From: Escallonia rubra
Taxonomy: Eukaryota; Streptophyta; Magnoliopsida; Escalloniales; Escalloniaceae
Length of the DNA: 64,000 bases
Reading direction: 5' to 3'
Assembly: GCA_033065855.1 (NCBI GenBank)
Contig: JAVXUO010002397.1
Coordinates: forward strand, 62,001-126,000
Part shown: positions 12,501 to 22,885 of the stretch, in pieces
Layout: each line of letters begins with the position of its first letter
Numbering within the stretch: the stretch's first letter is position 1
Translations under genes and position numbers: made by a program
The notes under the pieces: generated by a model
Database searches by the model: none
What the model was told of the DNA's origin: nothing
Seen by the model: the letters and a program-made list of their open reading frames with translations, nothing else

Positions 12501-15323
12501 ACTCGAGTTCTTTTCAAGAACAACATACTAAAGCTCTGTGTAATGAGAAATTGGCATAAGTGATGCTAGTGTAAAGGAAAGACAACTATACAAGCAGGAG
12601 ACCCATGCAGATTCAATCCAATGCATGCAGAATTTTGGGTTTTAATTTCTCATGCAAAGCAAAATTGAACCTGAGACCTTATGAAAACCAGATCTCTGAT
12701 ACTATGTCGAAGTAACCAGGTGCTCTAAAAGCTTAAGATATGGGTCCAACACTGCATATCAAGGAAAATGATCTTTGAGAAAACAATATTCTGATTTAAT
12801 AATTTTCAAATATCTCCAATGGCCAAAAGTGCAAACAACTGAAAACAGTTTTAGACCAATAATTTTTGCTCATCTTTTGATGCAGATAAGAAGGCTCTTT
12901 TTCAATTTTCTATTTGCATTATGTATGATGATTCGGACCTAAAATAGATGGAAGCATCGCATTAACCTTGAAATCATCGATTCATAATCTAGTTAAGGCG
13001 TCAAGGTAACTTTGTCCGAAATAGAAGCTCAAGCACTTAATACCTGTGTGAGGAATTCTTTGAACTTAGTGAAGATCACTGGATCCATAAGTTCCCGTAG
13101 TACCATCTTTGCCATGATGAACCCCATACATCTTTCAATACATAAAACAACAATGAAGTTAGTAGTTTGCTGAGGTTTAGTTAAAACGTGCAAGCCTCTG
13201 TTTGTTTCCTTTATGATACCTCATGTCAAATGCAATCATCATTTCTCGCCTGTGCCTATTCTCTTCCATTGTGCTATTATTTGGACTATTCGCACAAAAG
13301 TCAGCAGCATTTCCAAATATGCCTACCTAAAAAGGTCAAACTTAAGAACCATAAGTATTAGAGCAGGCCATAAACCATAAACAAGAGTCAGCTAATTTGC
13401 ATGCATCAGAAAGACCAACAATTTCATAAACTCTGGTAATTTGGACTCTATACACCAGTGCTAATTACATATCTCGTGATTATCAAGATCAACATTCCAT
13501 TTACAAAAATTAGAACCTTTGACCTTCTGATAAGCAGAGAGCTAGCTGTCCTAGCTTCTGACTTCCTCACCTTTTCTTGATACTTGTATAGCAAACTGTG
13601 CAATCGAATTCTAGCTTTAAACCTAGCTAAGCTTAGTAGAAAAATCAATCGTTTCTGACTAGTAAGAGTGTCCAACATTAAGCACTCTAAGCTAGCTTCC
13701 CTACAAAACTAACAATGAGCTAATTTCCTTTCCTGTTGCCATCATGACTTTCCCTATGCTAGAATTCATTTCTGAGTAGCACTTCTAAGAAAAAGCAGAA
13801 ATCATAAACTCACAAGATATTAAAGGAAAATAATGGTACTCACTTTAATATGTCTATCAAGGGGGCTTATATGAACATTTTCCAGCCTCAACTCTGTATG
13901 GGCAAGTCCATGGCTGTGTAGGTAATTCACCTATGGTAGGTAAACAAAGGAATCAGTATGCTTTGAACAAATGCTAAAAGGAAGAGTATGCATCTATCTG
14001 CGAAAGAAAGCAAATTTAACATACTCCAATCAAGAGATCTCTCATTAAAATACGAATAAGACGCAACTGCCGAGAAACAGCAGGTCCGCCAACTGTATCA
14101 TCACCCACTCTTCTTACAGATTCCTCATCCAGGGCTAGAGTAGCTTCTAATGTTGGAAGCCAATCCGACTGTTGAAGCCAGTGTCTCAAAGAAAAACCAC
14201 CATGATACTGGAAAACATGATAATGGTAAGAGTAGCTTTTCCAAAGTCTAAAAAGGTTTATCAGCAGTTTTTGAGGAAATGGGAGCGGAAAACATCAACG
14301 TAGAAACAAGAGCAAGGACAAAAATCGGCTGATCATTTTACTATAGAATTCCGGCAAAAGGATTTGGTGAAAAAAAGCAATATCTGGGAATCTCATGACG
14401 TTAGACATGAACCCACAACCATGGGGTCCTTCTAAATATACGTCTTGATCTGCTACTTTATATCATGGCTATATGAGCAAAATATTAGAGAAAAAGAGAA
14501 GAAACATACCCCATGAACTAGGGTAAATGAGTCATGGTCATCAGTAGTTGGTGAGCACGCATAGCCGTGAACATGCATAGAATAAGAATGGTACAAAAGT
14601 CTACGACGAGCCAGCTTCTTCAATACCTATAAAACACGTCACCAAGTAACTAGCGCCTTAGCCAGCTAGCCTAAAGATACCAATAACCAAGCCGAGCATA
14701 GATACTCATGCAAATAACCTGTATAGCCCGTTTCCCTCTGCGCTGAGCTTGAGCACTAGTAAGTCGCCGAAGCACGACTCTTGTGCCGTACAAAGGGCTG
14801 CATTAATGATGTCAGATACCAGCATTTTATATCTTCACAACAATATGACGTAAGACTCAAGCATATCACAACTGACCTATGAGTATCATTTACTGTCGCT
14901 TCATAAACAGCCTCATCCGCCTACATAAAGTTTGATTCAATACGATGACAAGAAATAGACACGTAATTAAGACACATTTAAAAAAATGAATTAAAGCTTC
15001 TGTACCCGTCCACCGAGGCCAATGCAGACGCTGTCACTAATCTTAAAGTCAGAAATCTCGAACTTTGTAACATGGCTAAATTCTTCCTCCAACGAGTCCG
15101 AGCTAGTCGTACTTGTATCCTCTTCACATTCCAAAGGAGAGACCGCTCCTTTTGATGATGAAAACCTAACTCTTGAGCTTCTTTTACGCTTTGAATTACC
15201 GGTTTCTCCACTCAGTAGTAGACAGGTAGGCCTAATCAGTCTTGTTGACAAATTAAAACTAAACTGCGGAACTTCGATGCTTTTTAAACTTGAAGTTGAA
15301 CGTATCCCAATCAAAGCCATCAT
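9595..15323 (-). CDS. PAP14: PAP14/FBN11-like protein: kinase-like region fused to plastid fibrillin domain
   Basis: Probable plastid-lipid-associated protein 14, resembling Arabidopsis ORG1. Fibrillins coat plastoglobules and thylakoid margins. Coding exons, 5' to 3' on the minus strand, are 15323-15006, 14920-14877, 14797-14719, 14626-14510, 14207-14025, 13930-13844, 13326-13220, 13131-13044, 12449-12369, 12276-12200, 11623-11488, 10884-10822 and 10251-9595, in phase throughout and giving 678 aa (Arabidopsis about 670). Residues 1-60 are Ser/Arg-rich, as in a plastid transit peptide. Residues ~120-440 are kinase-like, but the lysine motif is VVLRR, HRD is HTE and DFG is IFG, so catalysis looks lost. 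Residues ~460-678 form the PAP domain (NWLSLLPGRWRLLYCTGRH, PPEMFDLSKIVCGTYVDSR). The start is the first of two adjacent Met codons. Confidence 0.9.
12640..12740 (-). mobile_element. SINE-like retroelement fragment in a PAP14 intron
   Basis: On the minus strand the order is TTTTAGAGCACCTGGTTAC, AGTATCAGAGATCTGG and GGTCTCAGGTTCAATTTT. This is the A-box/B-box-like layout of tRNA-derived plant SINEs with the usual 'TATCAGAG...GGTTC' spacing. No tail or target duplication could be fixed, so this is a weak call. It lies in the intron between 13044 and 12449. Confidence 0.35.
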
Positions 15324-16440
15324 ATCTTAGACCTAAACTGCCAAAAGAGGGAACAGTTTCATCAAGACAATACTACTAGCGACTCAATCTCACGTTTAGT
15401 TAGTGACAATAGTAAATGAAAACAACCAAAAATAACATATGTTCTGAGTTAACCTCTGTTTGCTTTTGGCTTCTAATAAATGAACACTGCAAGTCAACTA
15501 GTTCAGAAAACATAATGGAGCCTAGCTCAGCAAAGATCTTAGTCTGACTATGACTCGGGTCCTAAATTAACAGTGCTGATTTATTTTCTTTTCCTAGGTT
15601 TCTATCACGTGAACTCAGAACAGGCTTCTTTTAATTCTGGAAGGGAAAGAAGTTAACAACTACAAGAAAATTTTACACAAGGCTATACTAGCAGATAATC
15701 CAATTACACATTTGATTGCTCAGAACTTCAAAGAAAGCAGCGAACAAAAAAATTACATTTATTCTGAGGTTCGCATAATTATCATTTCGTTTTAGCTTTG
15801 AATATTCAAATGAAGCCAGGGTTTAATTTAAATTTGGAGTGCTAATATGTATTAGTCAAGCCCGATACGCATCATTATGCTCGATAGAAGTTTCATAAGT
15901 TTATCAGTTGCACAAACATTGATTCGTCATCAAAATCAGAGCGAAGTCATCGCAGCTGCCCTAAATCATGACAATACCAGACAACAGACACCAGACACTC
16001 ATGAAACTCGAATTCCTTAGCAAGCAAACATAAACGGAGATTAGCTGAAACTCAACTATTTTAGCAGCCAAACAGAATCCGAAATTAAAGCGGAGAAAGG
16101 AGATAAGCGACGAGAGGAGATGTTAGTTTAATCACGCGTTAAATCATATGTTCATCAGTTGCGGAAACATAGAGGATCGAACAGAAATGTCAAAGAAAGG
16201 TCAAGAGATCCTCATGATTCATGAAACTCAAAAACTTCTCTAAGCAACCGAACAGCGCCAGAAATTCAAGAGAGATGCTCGTGGAAACTCAACTTACATA
16301 GCAACAAAAGAAGGATCCAAAAATCAATCGGAGGAAGAAGACGAGCGACTTTACCGGAAATGGAAGAACAGTCGGGAAAGTCAAAGCAGAGTCAACGCCA
16401 TCAAAGTCCCGAAGTCACTCCCTCCGCTCCACCACCACTG
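15324..16440 (-). other. PAP14 5'UTR with a ~1-kb leader intron
   Basis: Upstream of the PAP14 start, an acceptor (TTTTGGCAG then TTTAGGTC) lies at about 15338. A donor (TTTCCG then GTAAAGTCG) lies at 16355/16354. This implies a noncoding first exon starting near 16440 and a 1017-bp leader intron. Leader introns often raise expression of plant housekeeping genes; that effect is inferred here. Confidence 0.65.
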
Positions 16441-16869
16441 GATTGATCTCGAAGAGTCGGTTATATGGGAGGGGAGAGGAGAGGAGTGGAGTGTGAGAGT
16501 TGCGTGGCTGGATGGTGGAGACATGAGTCCTTCGCACGTCTCCGTCCTCCAAATATCTCGCCCCGGGTCTCTGTCTCGAGCAGGTACAAGTTTCACACAA
16601 GCTACTGCGACGGGGCCGCGTTGGAGGAGCTTCCGTTTTTCGGTGACGTGGCTTCGGGGAGCTGTTCACACGTACGGGGGGTCTTGCTGTCGTTTTGGAT
16701 AATTTGTGGGGGCCCACCCCAGCACAATTTTGGGGTAAAAGTTATCCCGTATAGTCACGTAGAACTCTAGACATCGGCAAACGGATACTCGCGGGACATC
16801 CACGAATACATTATCTCGAGTACGGGTTCGGCAGTTATAGGTAGACCTGATAAAAAAGTATATTGAGCC
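16441..16869. other. PAP14 upstream region and remnant of an older repeat
   Basis: GC-richer than its surroundings near the leader exon (16450-16700); no TATA box was recognised. From about 16770, GGGTTCGG and TAGACCTGATAAA resemble pieces at 21505-21600 (GGGTATAAACGG, GGGTTGAATCC). This suggests an older repeat split by the hAT element that starts at 16870. Confidence 0.4.
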
Positions 16870-17756
16870 GAGTGACGAGCCAGGATTTCACTGTGAAGAT
16901 ACTAAAAATATATCGAAATTAAGAAAATTTTTTATAAATAAAATATCTTCACTGCTGTAACAAAATGTTCAATTAAATTTTCTTTTCTTAACGGACTTTC
17001 TAGTGTCGATATGAATACACAATGTTATAAGTCGAGTAAGGTTTTTGTTTCTCATCCCCTTTTTATCATCTTGTTATTAAGATAGCAACAATAGCCCTTT
17101 GGCCCCTTTTCTTGGAACATCTGCAATTACATTGTCCTGATGATCTTGTTACTGTAGAATTGATAGTTAGAGTTTGGACAACATATGTGTAGACACTGCT
17201 TTTTTCTATTTAATTTTTGAAGTCTTAAAAATATGTGTTTATTCCATTGGATCTTTGTAACTGATTATTGATTTATGGGTAAAAGTATGAGTTTATGTTA
17301 TGTCTGTCTCTAATTAATAAAGCTCATTTATTTGATTAGGGTTTATTGGAAACAAATATTCACTCATAACCTAATTACTTATGTTCAGTTTCGAAAATCA
17401 AGTAATCAACACTCAACAGTTTCGGAAATCAAGTAATCAACAGTTCTGGAGTGAAGAGCGGAGGTCGTCAGAACTCAGACGTCAGTGACTGTGTCATCGC
17501 TGTCGACCGTCGGCGCGTAGATCTAGAACCAGACAGCCCATATCATGGCTCGTGTAGTGGACTCGTGGCCGCCGTCACCCTTCTGTGCTTTGCCGGAGTG
17601 AGGCGCCGTGGCCGTGACTGAGACGGTGAGATCAAATTGAAAGGAGGTCCAAGGTCCTGTCGTGAAAATTGAAAGGAGAGAGAGAGAGAGAGTCGTGAAA
17701 ATGGAAAGAAGAGATAGAGTAAAATTCTAAATAAACTATATATATATATATATATA

Positions 17757-18115
17757 TGGAGCTGATCCGTTGATAGCGCTAGCAAAATATGAGATCTTGC
17801 AAATGCGATCTGGCCGTCCATCCTGAAAGATGGACGGCCCAGATCGCGCCTTTTTTGAATACTGTCAGTCGTCCGCGACACTATGTCGCGGACAGACTTT
17901 TTTACCTTTTTGCCCCTCCGCCCCGTCAACTACACTGTATCGCGGACAGTCCAATTTTTTTTTTTTTTTTACGTTTTTTTAAGTTCGTCCGCTACATAAT
18001 GTAGCGGACGATTTTTTGACGAAAATCGCCTCCTGTTCCATCCGCTACATTATATAGCGGAGTAGGCAGACACTATTTTTTTTTCAGTCCTTTCTCTCAT
18101 TAAATTTCTGACATG
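17757..18115 (+). repeat. Left long terminal inverted repeat with a chain of palindromes
   Basis: Matches the complement of about 21050-21417. It contains a ~20-bp stem (GATCTGGCCGTCCATC, loop, GATGGACGGCCCAGATC) at 17804-17847, then GTCCGCGACACTATGTCGCGGAC near 17873 split here as GTCCGCGACA / TGTCGCGGAC, then ACTGTATCGCGGAC, GTCCGCTACA / TGTAGCGGAC and CCGCTACATTATATAGCGG. Confidence 0.85.
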
Positions 18116-18117
18116 TT

Positions 18118-18205
18118 TCTCTCTCTCTCTCTCTCCCTCTCAATACTCTCGTCAATTTCTGACACACTCTCGTTCCTCTCTCTCTCTCTATATATATATA
18201 TATCT
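18118..18205. repeat. (TC)n / (TA)n microsatellite
   Basis: Runs of CTCTCT interrupted by CCCTCTCAATACTCTCG and ending in TATATATATATCTATC, just inside the left inverted repeat. Matching GA-rich DNA occurs inside the right one. Confidence 0.8.
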
Positions 18206-18529
18206 ATCTTGATACTAAGGAAAGTGAGTTCGTGCTTATGTGGAGGTGCCACAAAGGCTGCAGTCCGAGTCAGCTTCCAAGTATGTTGATGTGAGACACA
18301 GCAAGGGTGGAACAAGGGCAGAGACCAAGGGCTTCCCAGACAGAGCTCGAGGGTGGCAGTGCTGCGAGGGCGATAGCGCGAGATGAATACACGATGACAG
18401 TCACAGTTCGATGCTTAGGTCCAGAGTCAGGGTACTGTATGTTTCTCTCTCTAGAATTCTAGAGTGAGAAAGTGAAATATGTTCTGAAAATGTCCAACCT
18501 CTATCCTCTGTCAAATGAATTCTCAAGAC

Positions 18530-18541
18530 CTCTATTTATAG
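18530..18541 (-). promoter_or_regulatory. TATA-box-like sequence inside the nested element
   Basis: Minus strand TATAAATAGAGG, followed downstream by CT-rich DNA and moderately GC-rich sequence. An LTR or captured promoter would look like this. Nothing in the sequence shows that it is used. Confidence 0.35.
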
Positions 18542-18899
18542 AGATTGAGATGATGATGTCATTAACCGACACGTGGCGCTCCCTAGGAGTGACACGTCAC
18601 CAGGGGGTCCACGGGTGCCGGTGCTCCACGGACTGTCGAATCGTATATTCATCTGGCCTGCCCCGCACAGCGTCGCTCTGTCTGTCTGGAAAGACTGGCT
18701 CCCACCGCATCGGTGTGGCCAGAGAACCCCCTTGATCTAGCCTCCAATCCAAGCCCTTATGGAGTCCCACAGGCCTGACAGCGGTGGGGAAGACCCGACG
18801 CCCAACTGCCAGGTGAACTAGGCGCGATGCCCTCCGAAGACCTGCTCCCGTCTCGGAGTGACCGCGTAGGCACCCTGACGGAGATAGTGTCCCGGAGGA

Positions 18900-19560
18900 G
18901 TCGTCTATTCCGCAGGCCAAGGTAGAATTCCGGAGGAGCCGTCTACCCGGTCGGCCAAGGTAGCATCCCTGAGGAGCCGTCTACTTGGCAGAAGGGGAGT
19001 TGAAGAGCTCCCTGGCAGAGATAGTGTCCCGGATGAGTCACCTATCCCCGTGGGTGAGTCCTTGTGCCGGAGCACTCGGAGCGAGTCAAGGTAGCATCCC
19101 GGAGGAGCCGTCTACCCGACTGGCCGAGGTAGCATCCCGGAGGAGCCGTCTACCTGGCGGAAGGGGAGTTGAAGAGCTCCCTGGCAGAGATAGTGTCCCG
19201 GAGGAGTCGCCTATCCCCGCAGGTAAGTCCTTGTGCCGGAGCACTCGGAGCGAGTCAAGGTAGCATCCCGGAGGAGCCGTCTACCCGACTGGCCGAGGTA
19301 GCATCCCGGAGGAGCCGTCTACCTGGCGGAAGGGGAGTTGAAGAGCTCCCTGGCAGAGATAGTGTCCCGAAGGAGTCGCCTATCCCCGCGGGTGAGTCCT
19401 TGTGCCGGAGCACTCGGAGCATGTCAAGGTAGCATCCCGGAGGAACCGTCTACCCGACTGGCCGAGGTAGCATCCCGGAGGAGCCGTCTACCTGGCAGAA
19501 GGGGAGTTGAAGAGCTCCCTGGCAGAGATAGTGTCCCGGAGGAGTTGCCTATCCCTGCAG
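18900..19560. repeat. 169-bp GC-rich tandem repeats
   Basis: The segment containing GAAGAGCTCCCTGGCAGAGA recurs with a period of 169 bp in the regular copies (about 19170, 19339, 19508, with an earlier, slightly diverged copy near 19001). Each unit itself contains two copies of a shorter motif (AGCATCCCGGAGGAGCCGTC). The period is not divisible by three, so apparent reading frames through it shift between units and it is not coding. Confidence 0.85.
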
Positions 19561-19619
19561 GATGATGTACACTCCGGAGAGGGGGTTGAAGCATGTTCCA
19601 TGACCAAGGCAAGGTGCGC

Positions 19620-19795
19620 ATGGTATGATGAATGAGTGTGGTGCCCGGGGGCATGATGACATGATTGTGGCGCATGGGTGCAACGAAGTGAGTATGGTGC
19701 CGGGGGCACGTCTGTGTCAATGGTGGCGCATGGGCGCGACATAGTGCGTATGGTGCCGGGGGCACGGTAGTGTGACAAAGAGCCTGGGGCACGGC
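19620..19795. repeat. Degenerate GTGCCGGGGGCACG repeats
   Basis: GTGGTGCCCGGGGGCATG, then ATGGTGCCGGGGGCACGTC and ATGGTGCCGGGGGCACGG occur about 60-70 bp apart. Each contains a GTGCC-GGGGGC-AC palindromic core. It is part of the GC-rich interior of the nested transposon. Confidence 0.65.
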
Positions 19796-19914
19796 TGTAT
19801 TAGCGGCGCGGCGCATGGTCGCGGCGAAGTGCTGGAGCGTGATGCCAAGACGTCGGGCGACGGGGTCGCGGAGTGACGCCCGGGCGACTGGGGTCACAAA
19901 GTGAAGTCTGGGCG

Positions 19915-20075
19915 ACGTGGTCGCGGAGTTGACGTCCGGACGACGGGCGACGGGGGTCGCTGAGATGACGTCCGGACGACGGGCGACGGGGGTCGCGGAG
20001 TTGACGTCCGGACGACTGGCGACGGGGGTCGCGGAGTTGACGTCCGGACGACGAGCGACGGGCGTCGCGGAGGAT
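19915..20075. repeat. Four 36-bp tandem repeats
   Basis: GACGTCCGGACGAC starts at 19931, 19967, 20003 and 20039, exactly 36 bp apart, each followed by a GGCGACGGGGGTCGC-type sequence. The motif GACGTCCGGACG includes the palindrome CGTCCGGACG. Frames stay open because 36 is divisible by three; there is no sign of a real protein. Confidence 0.85.
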
Positions 20076-20111
20076 GCAAGGCCTCTTGAAGATAAGTGAA
20101 AGTGTTAAGTA

Positions 20112-20250
20112 TGGAGACCAAAGGCCAACCCTTCGGGGAAGGCCAAGGCCAACCTCAAGGGGAGGCCGAGGCCGACCCCAATGGGGAGGCCGAGGCCGAC
20201 CCCAAGGGGGAGGCCGAGGCCGACCCCAAGGGGGAGGCCAAGGCCAACTT
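20112..20250. repeat. GGAGGCCGAGGCCGACCCCA tandem repeats, ~30 bp
   Basis: Four or five copies of a ~30-bp unit (GGCCGAGGCCGACCCCAA), the outer ones diverged to GGCCAAGGCCAACC. This is the third kind of repeat in the same element interior. Confidence 0.8.
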
Positions 20251-21049
20251 CCTTGGGCAAGTGTCATGGCGCGTCGGCGGGCGACGGGCGAAGTGCGACG
20301 ATCGAAGCGTCATGAGGCTTGGTCACGTTCCTTGAGCGTGCATGCTTTGACCAGTTGTGAGCGTTGAAAATGTTTGTTGCTTGTGCGGACGTGTCATGCA
20401 AAATGGGACCGTAGTGGGCCTTTGGGTACGACCAGAATAGGTTGGGAACATATCTCTAATCAATTTATGACACTTTCTCTCTCCTTTCTCTCTCTTTTCT
20501 CTCACCATGAGAGAATCAACCATCGTTTAGGTTTTGATTTCTGCCTATTTAGGTTTTGGTTCTTAAACTTCTTTCCCTGGTTCCATATAGGAGGCCGATC
20601 ACCTGAATCTCATAGGTGTTAAAACTTTTAGGTATCATTTTGTTGCAGACTTTTCTTCCCAGTTGAATCTCGTGGTGGTTTTTATGCTGTGATGATTGTT
20701 GTGTTGTAGTGGGAAGAAAGACCAGTGGAACTCAGAGAAAGTAAATGAGGGGAAAGCAAAACAAACTAAGAATAGGAGGATGAAGATCTGAAGCAATGAT
20801 GAAGTTACAGGTGAGTCGGAGAATGAGATCGATATTATTGAGAAAGTTAAACGCGGTGCCCACCACTGAACTTCCAAAAGTCTTCCCTGAAGGAAGATTG
20901 GGTAAATAACCATGTAAGACTGTGAAGTTATTACTTACACATGGAGGTTCGTGTAGTATTATTACATTAGGAAGAGACTGCTTCTCAAGGAGGTTCATAA
21001 CTTGGTCTTTTTGTATATCTGCTCGAAGGACAGTGAGAGAAACGAGAGA

Positions 21050-21417
21050 GAGATGTCAGAAGGACAATGAGAGAAAGGACTGAAAAAAAAAATAGTGTCT
21101 GCCTACTCCTCCGCTACATAATGTAGCGGAGGAAACATGAGGGTATTTTTGTCAAAAAATCGTCCACTACATTATGTAGCAGACGAACTTAAAAAAACGT
21201 AAAAAAAAAAATTGGACCGTCCGCGATACAGTGTAGCGGACGGGGCGGAGGGGCAAAAAGGTAAAAAAGTCTGTCCGCGACATAGTGTCTCGGACGACTG
21301 ACAGTATTCAAAAAAGGCGCGATCTGGGCCATCCATCTTTCAGGATGGACGGCCAGATCGCGTTTGCAAGATCTCCTATTTTGCTAGCGCTATCAATGGA
21401 TCAACTCTCATATATAT
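21050..21417 (-). repeat. Right long terminal inverted repeat
   Basis: Reverse-complement partner of 17757-18115, carrying the same chain of palindromes (GTCCGCGACA...CGGAC, CCGCTACATAATGTAGCGG). It differs by scattered substitutions and small length changes, for example CCATTGAT against CCGTTGAT. Confidence 0.85.
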
Positions 21418-21500
21418 ATATATATATATTATTTTTCCAAAATCTGAGGGGGTACATTAGCCCCCCCTGATACAAGTGTGGCTCCGCCACTGCTTGAGCC

Positions 21501-21754
21501 TGTGGGTATAAACGGCCTGTTGAAAAAACCCGGGTAAGGGTACAAAAAATTAGACCCATTAAAATTTTACCCATATTCGGGTTGAATCCATACCCTGTTC
21601 CGTTAGGGCCAGATACGAGTTACTCAAATTTCCTCGTTATGTGGAGTATATATACATGTTTTAGGTTTTGTATTACCCATTTTCAGTCATCTGATTCTTC
21701 TCTGCTGCTCCTTCCTTCTGTGTCGCCCCATTTAACTATAAGCCTTCATTGCTA

Positions 21755-21802
<48 letters not shown>

Positions 21803-22169
21803 CACCCTCACTCTGTCAGTCATGAATGAAGTTCACCGTCGACAGCTGCTTCAACTCCATCGTCACGAATTTCGGTGCCATTCGACATCATCAGCAGGAA
21901 GGCCATCAATATCAGTCCACCGTCGACTGCTACTTGAGACCTTTTCAAAACTATCTCTGATATATTTTGTAATATATTTTCACAACTATCTTTTTGCTAA
22001 ACGTATTGCCGAGTTGTTTGTGGGAGTTGCCTTTAACACCTTATAAAATTATGAGGGCCGGTGCCAAAACGATTTCAACATAAGTTTGATTGATCTCTTT
22101 CTTGCTTTCAGGTTAGAAGCTTTAATTCTCTTTACATGTCAAAGTTTATACTTGGCTGAATCTCGAACC
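21501..22169. other. Repeat remnant and intergenic DNA with a (CA)n microsatellite
   Basis: 21505-21600 looks like the continuation of the older repeat interrupted at 16862 (GGGTATAAACGG, ACCCGGGTAAGGG). A CT tract and (CA)n run occupy about 21757-21800. A 154-codon frame across the microsatellite has no recognisable domain and is not called as a gene. Confidence 0.5.
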
Positions 22170-22440
22170 TTTTTTTTTTTGGTTCAACTGAAATAACATT
22201 AATATGAAAAGGATTACAGCTTAATCCCTAGACTGAGATATTCCTGCGGTATCGGCTACCAACAAAGGGAGAACCACATCCGGTGGTTGCATAAGATACA
22301 CAAAAGTCTCTCCTTGTTGGGCACCCAAATTGACTAGACAGTCCGCACATCTATTACATTCTCTGTAAACATGAACAATCTAAGACTTAGTAGTCTTAAT
22401 AAAAAATCTGCAGTCATTGATTTTGGAGTTTTGTTAAATT
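22170..22440 (-). mobile_element. 5'-truncated L1-type LINE end with RNase H C-terminus and poly(A)
   Basis: On the minus strand the translation includes HVYRECNRCADCLVNLGA, the end of the RNase H-like domain common in plant LINE ORF2 proteins. It runs to a stop at 22221-22223, a short 3'UTR, and an A tail seen as the T run at 22170-22180. The upstream part is missing. This is a dead insertion. Confidence 0.65.
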
Positions 22441-22885
22441 GAAAATACTTTGAACAACAAAGAAGATATGTGTTAGAAGAAAAAAAGGAAAATATGCCTA
22501 AACAATTACCCTAACTAACAAAATAAAGTAATAAGAAACTGTTTACTAAAAAAATTTGATTTACCGGCCGGTATTATCCGATCTGTCCAGGAAAGGTATA
22601 GGTATAGGAAAAAATTATCTGGGAAAATTCATTTTTTGTTAAAAAACCTGAACCGATTTTACTTAGACCAGATCGATTATTAACCGTAACCAACGGGTAT
22701 AACTGTTTGTCAGGTCTACTTATGAGTGAGATTCATCCCAAATTTTATAAACAATAATTTTTTAGACTTCTGCCTTATTCACCTTGAACGGGGTATAAAT
22801 ATAATCACGAGTAACCTATGGTTTTACTGACCTGCTTCTTTAATCACGATCCTAATGCATGTCCTGTTGCGTTTGTGTGGATGTC
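22441..22885. other. Intergenic DNA with low-complexity repeat remnant
   Basis: AT-rich with no gene. At 22700-22725, ACGGGTATAACTG and TTTGTCAGGTCTACTTATG resemble, in opposite orientation, GTAGACCTGATAAA at 16849. It is probably an edge of the older degraded element. Confidence 0.35.

Larger units (their letters stand above)
17757..21417. mobile_element. Non-autonomous Mutator-like element with ~360-bp inverted termini
   Basis: Both ends carry the same long sequence in opposite orientation: GCTGATCCGTTGATAGCGCT at the left and the complement of AGCGCTATCAATGGATCAAC at the right. Both are bordered by (AT)n, so a 9-bp target duplication cannot be told from the microsatellite. The 3.66-kb body has no recognisable transposase. 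Its core is GC-rich tandem repeats (18900-20240) plus, on the minus strand, a promoter-like TATAAATAGAGG near 18530-18541. The long termini favour a MULE; a foldback element is the alternative. Confidence 0.7.
16862..21500. mobile_element. hAT-type element with 8-bp target duplication, interrupted by another transposon
   Basis: The element runs 16870-21492. The left end GAGTGACGAGCCA matches the inverted right end CAGTGGCGGAGCCA, the plant hAT terminus. Flanking octamers are ATTGAGCC (16862-16869) and CTTGAGCC (21493-21500), seven of eight identical, as expected for hAT target duplications. Removing the inner element at 17757-21417 leaves about 1 kb with no transposase, so it was non-autonomous. 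Confidence 0.75.

Noticed and set aside
18985-19565. Overlapping repetitive frames in the 169-bp array
   Set aside because: The period is not a multiple of three and frames jump between units; this is tandem DNA, not a repeat protein.
19915-20250. CRISPR-like regular repeats
   Set aside because: Units are contiguous without unique spacers, inside a eukaryotic transposon.
21582-22046. 154-codon frame spanning a (CA)n run
   Set aside because: No domain, low-complexity centre and no splice or promoter support.
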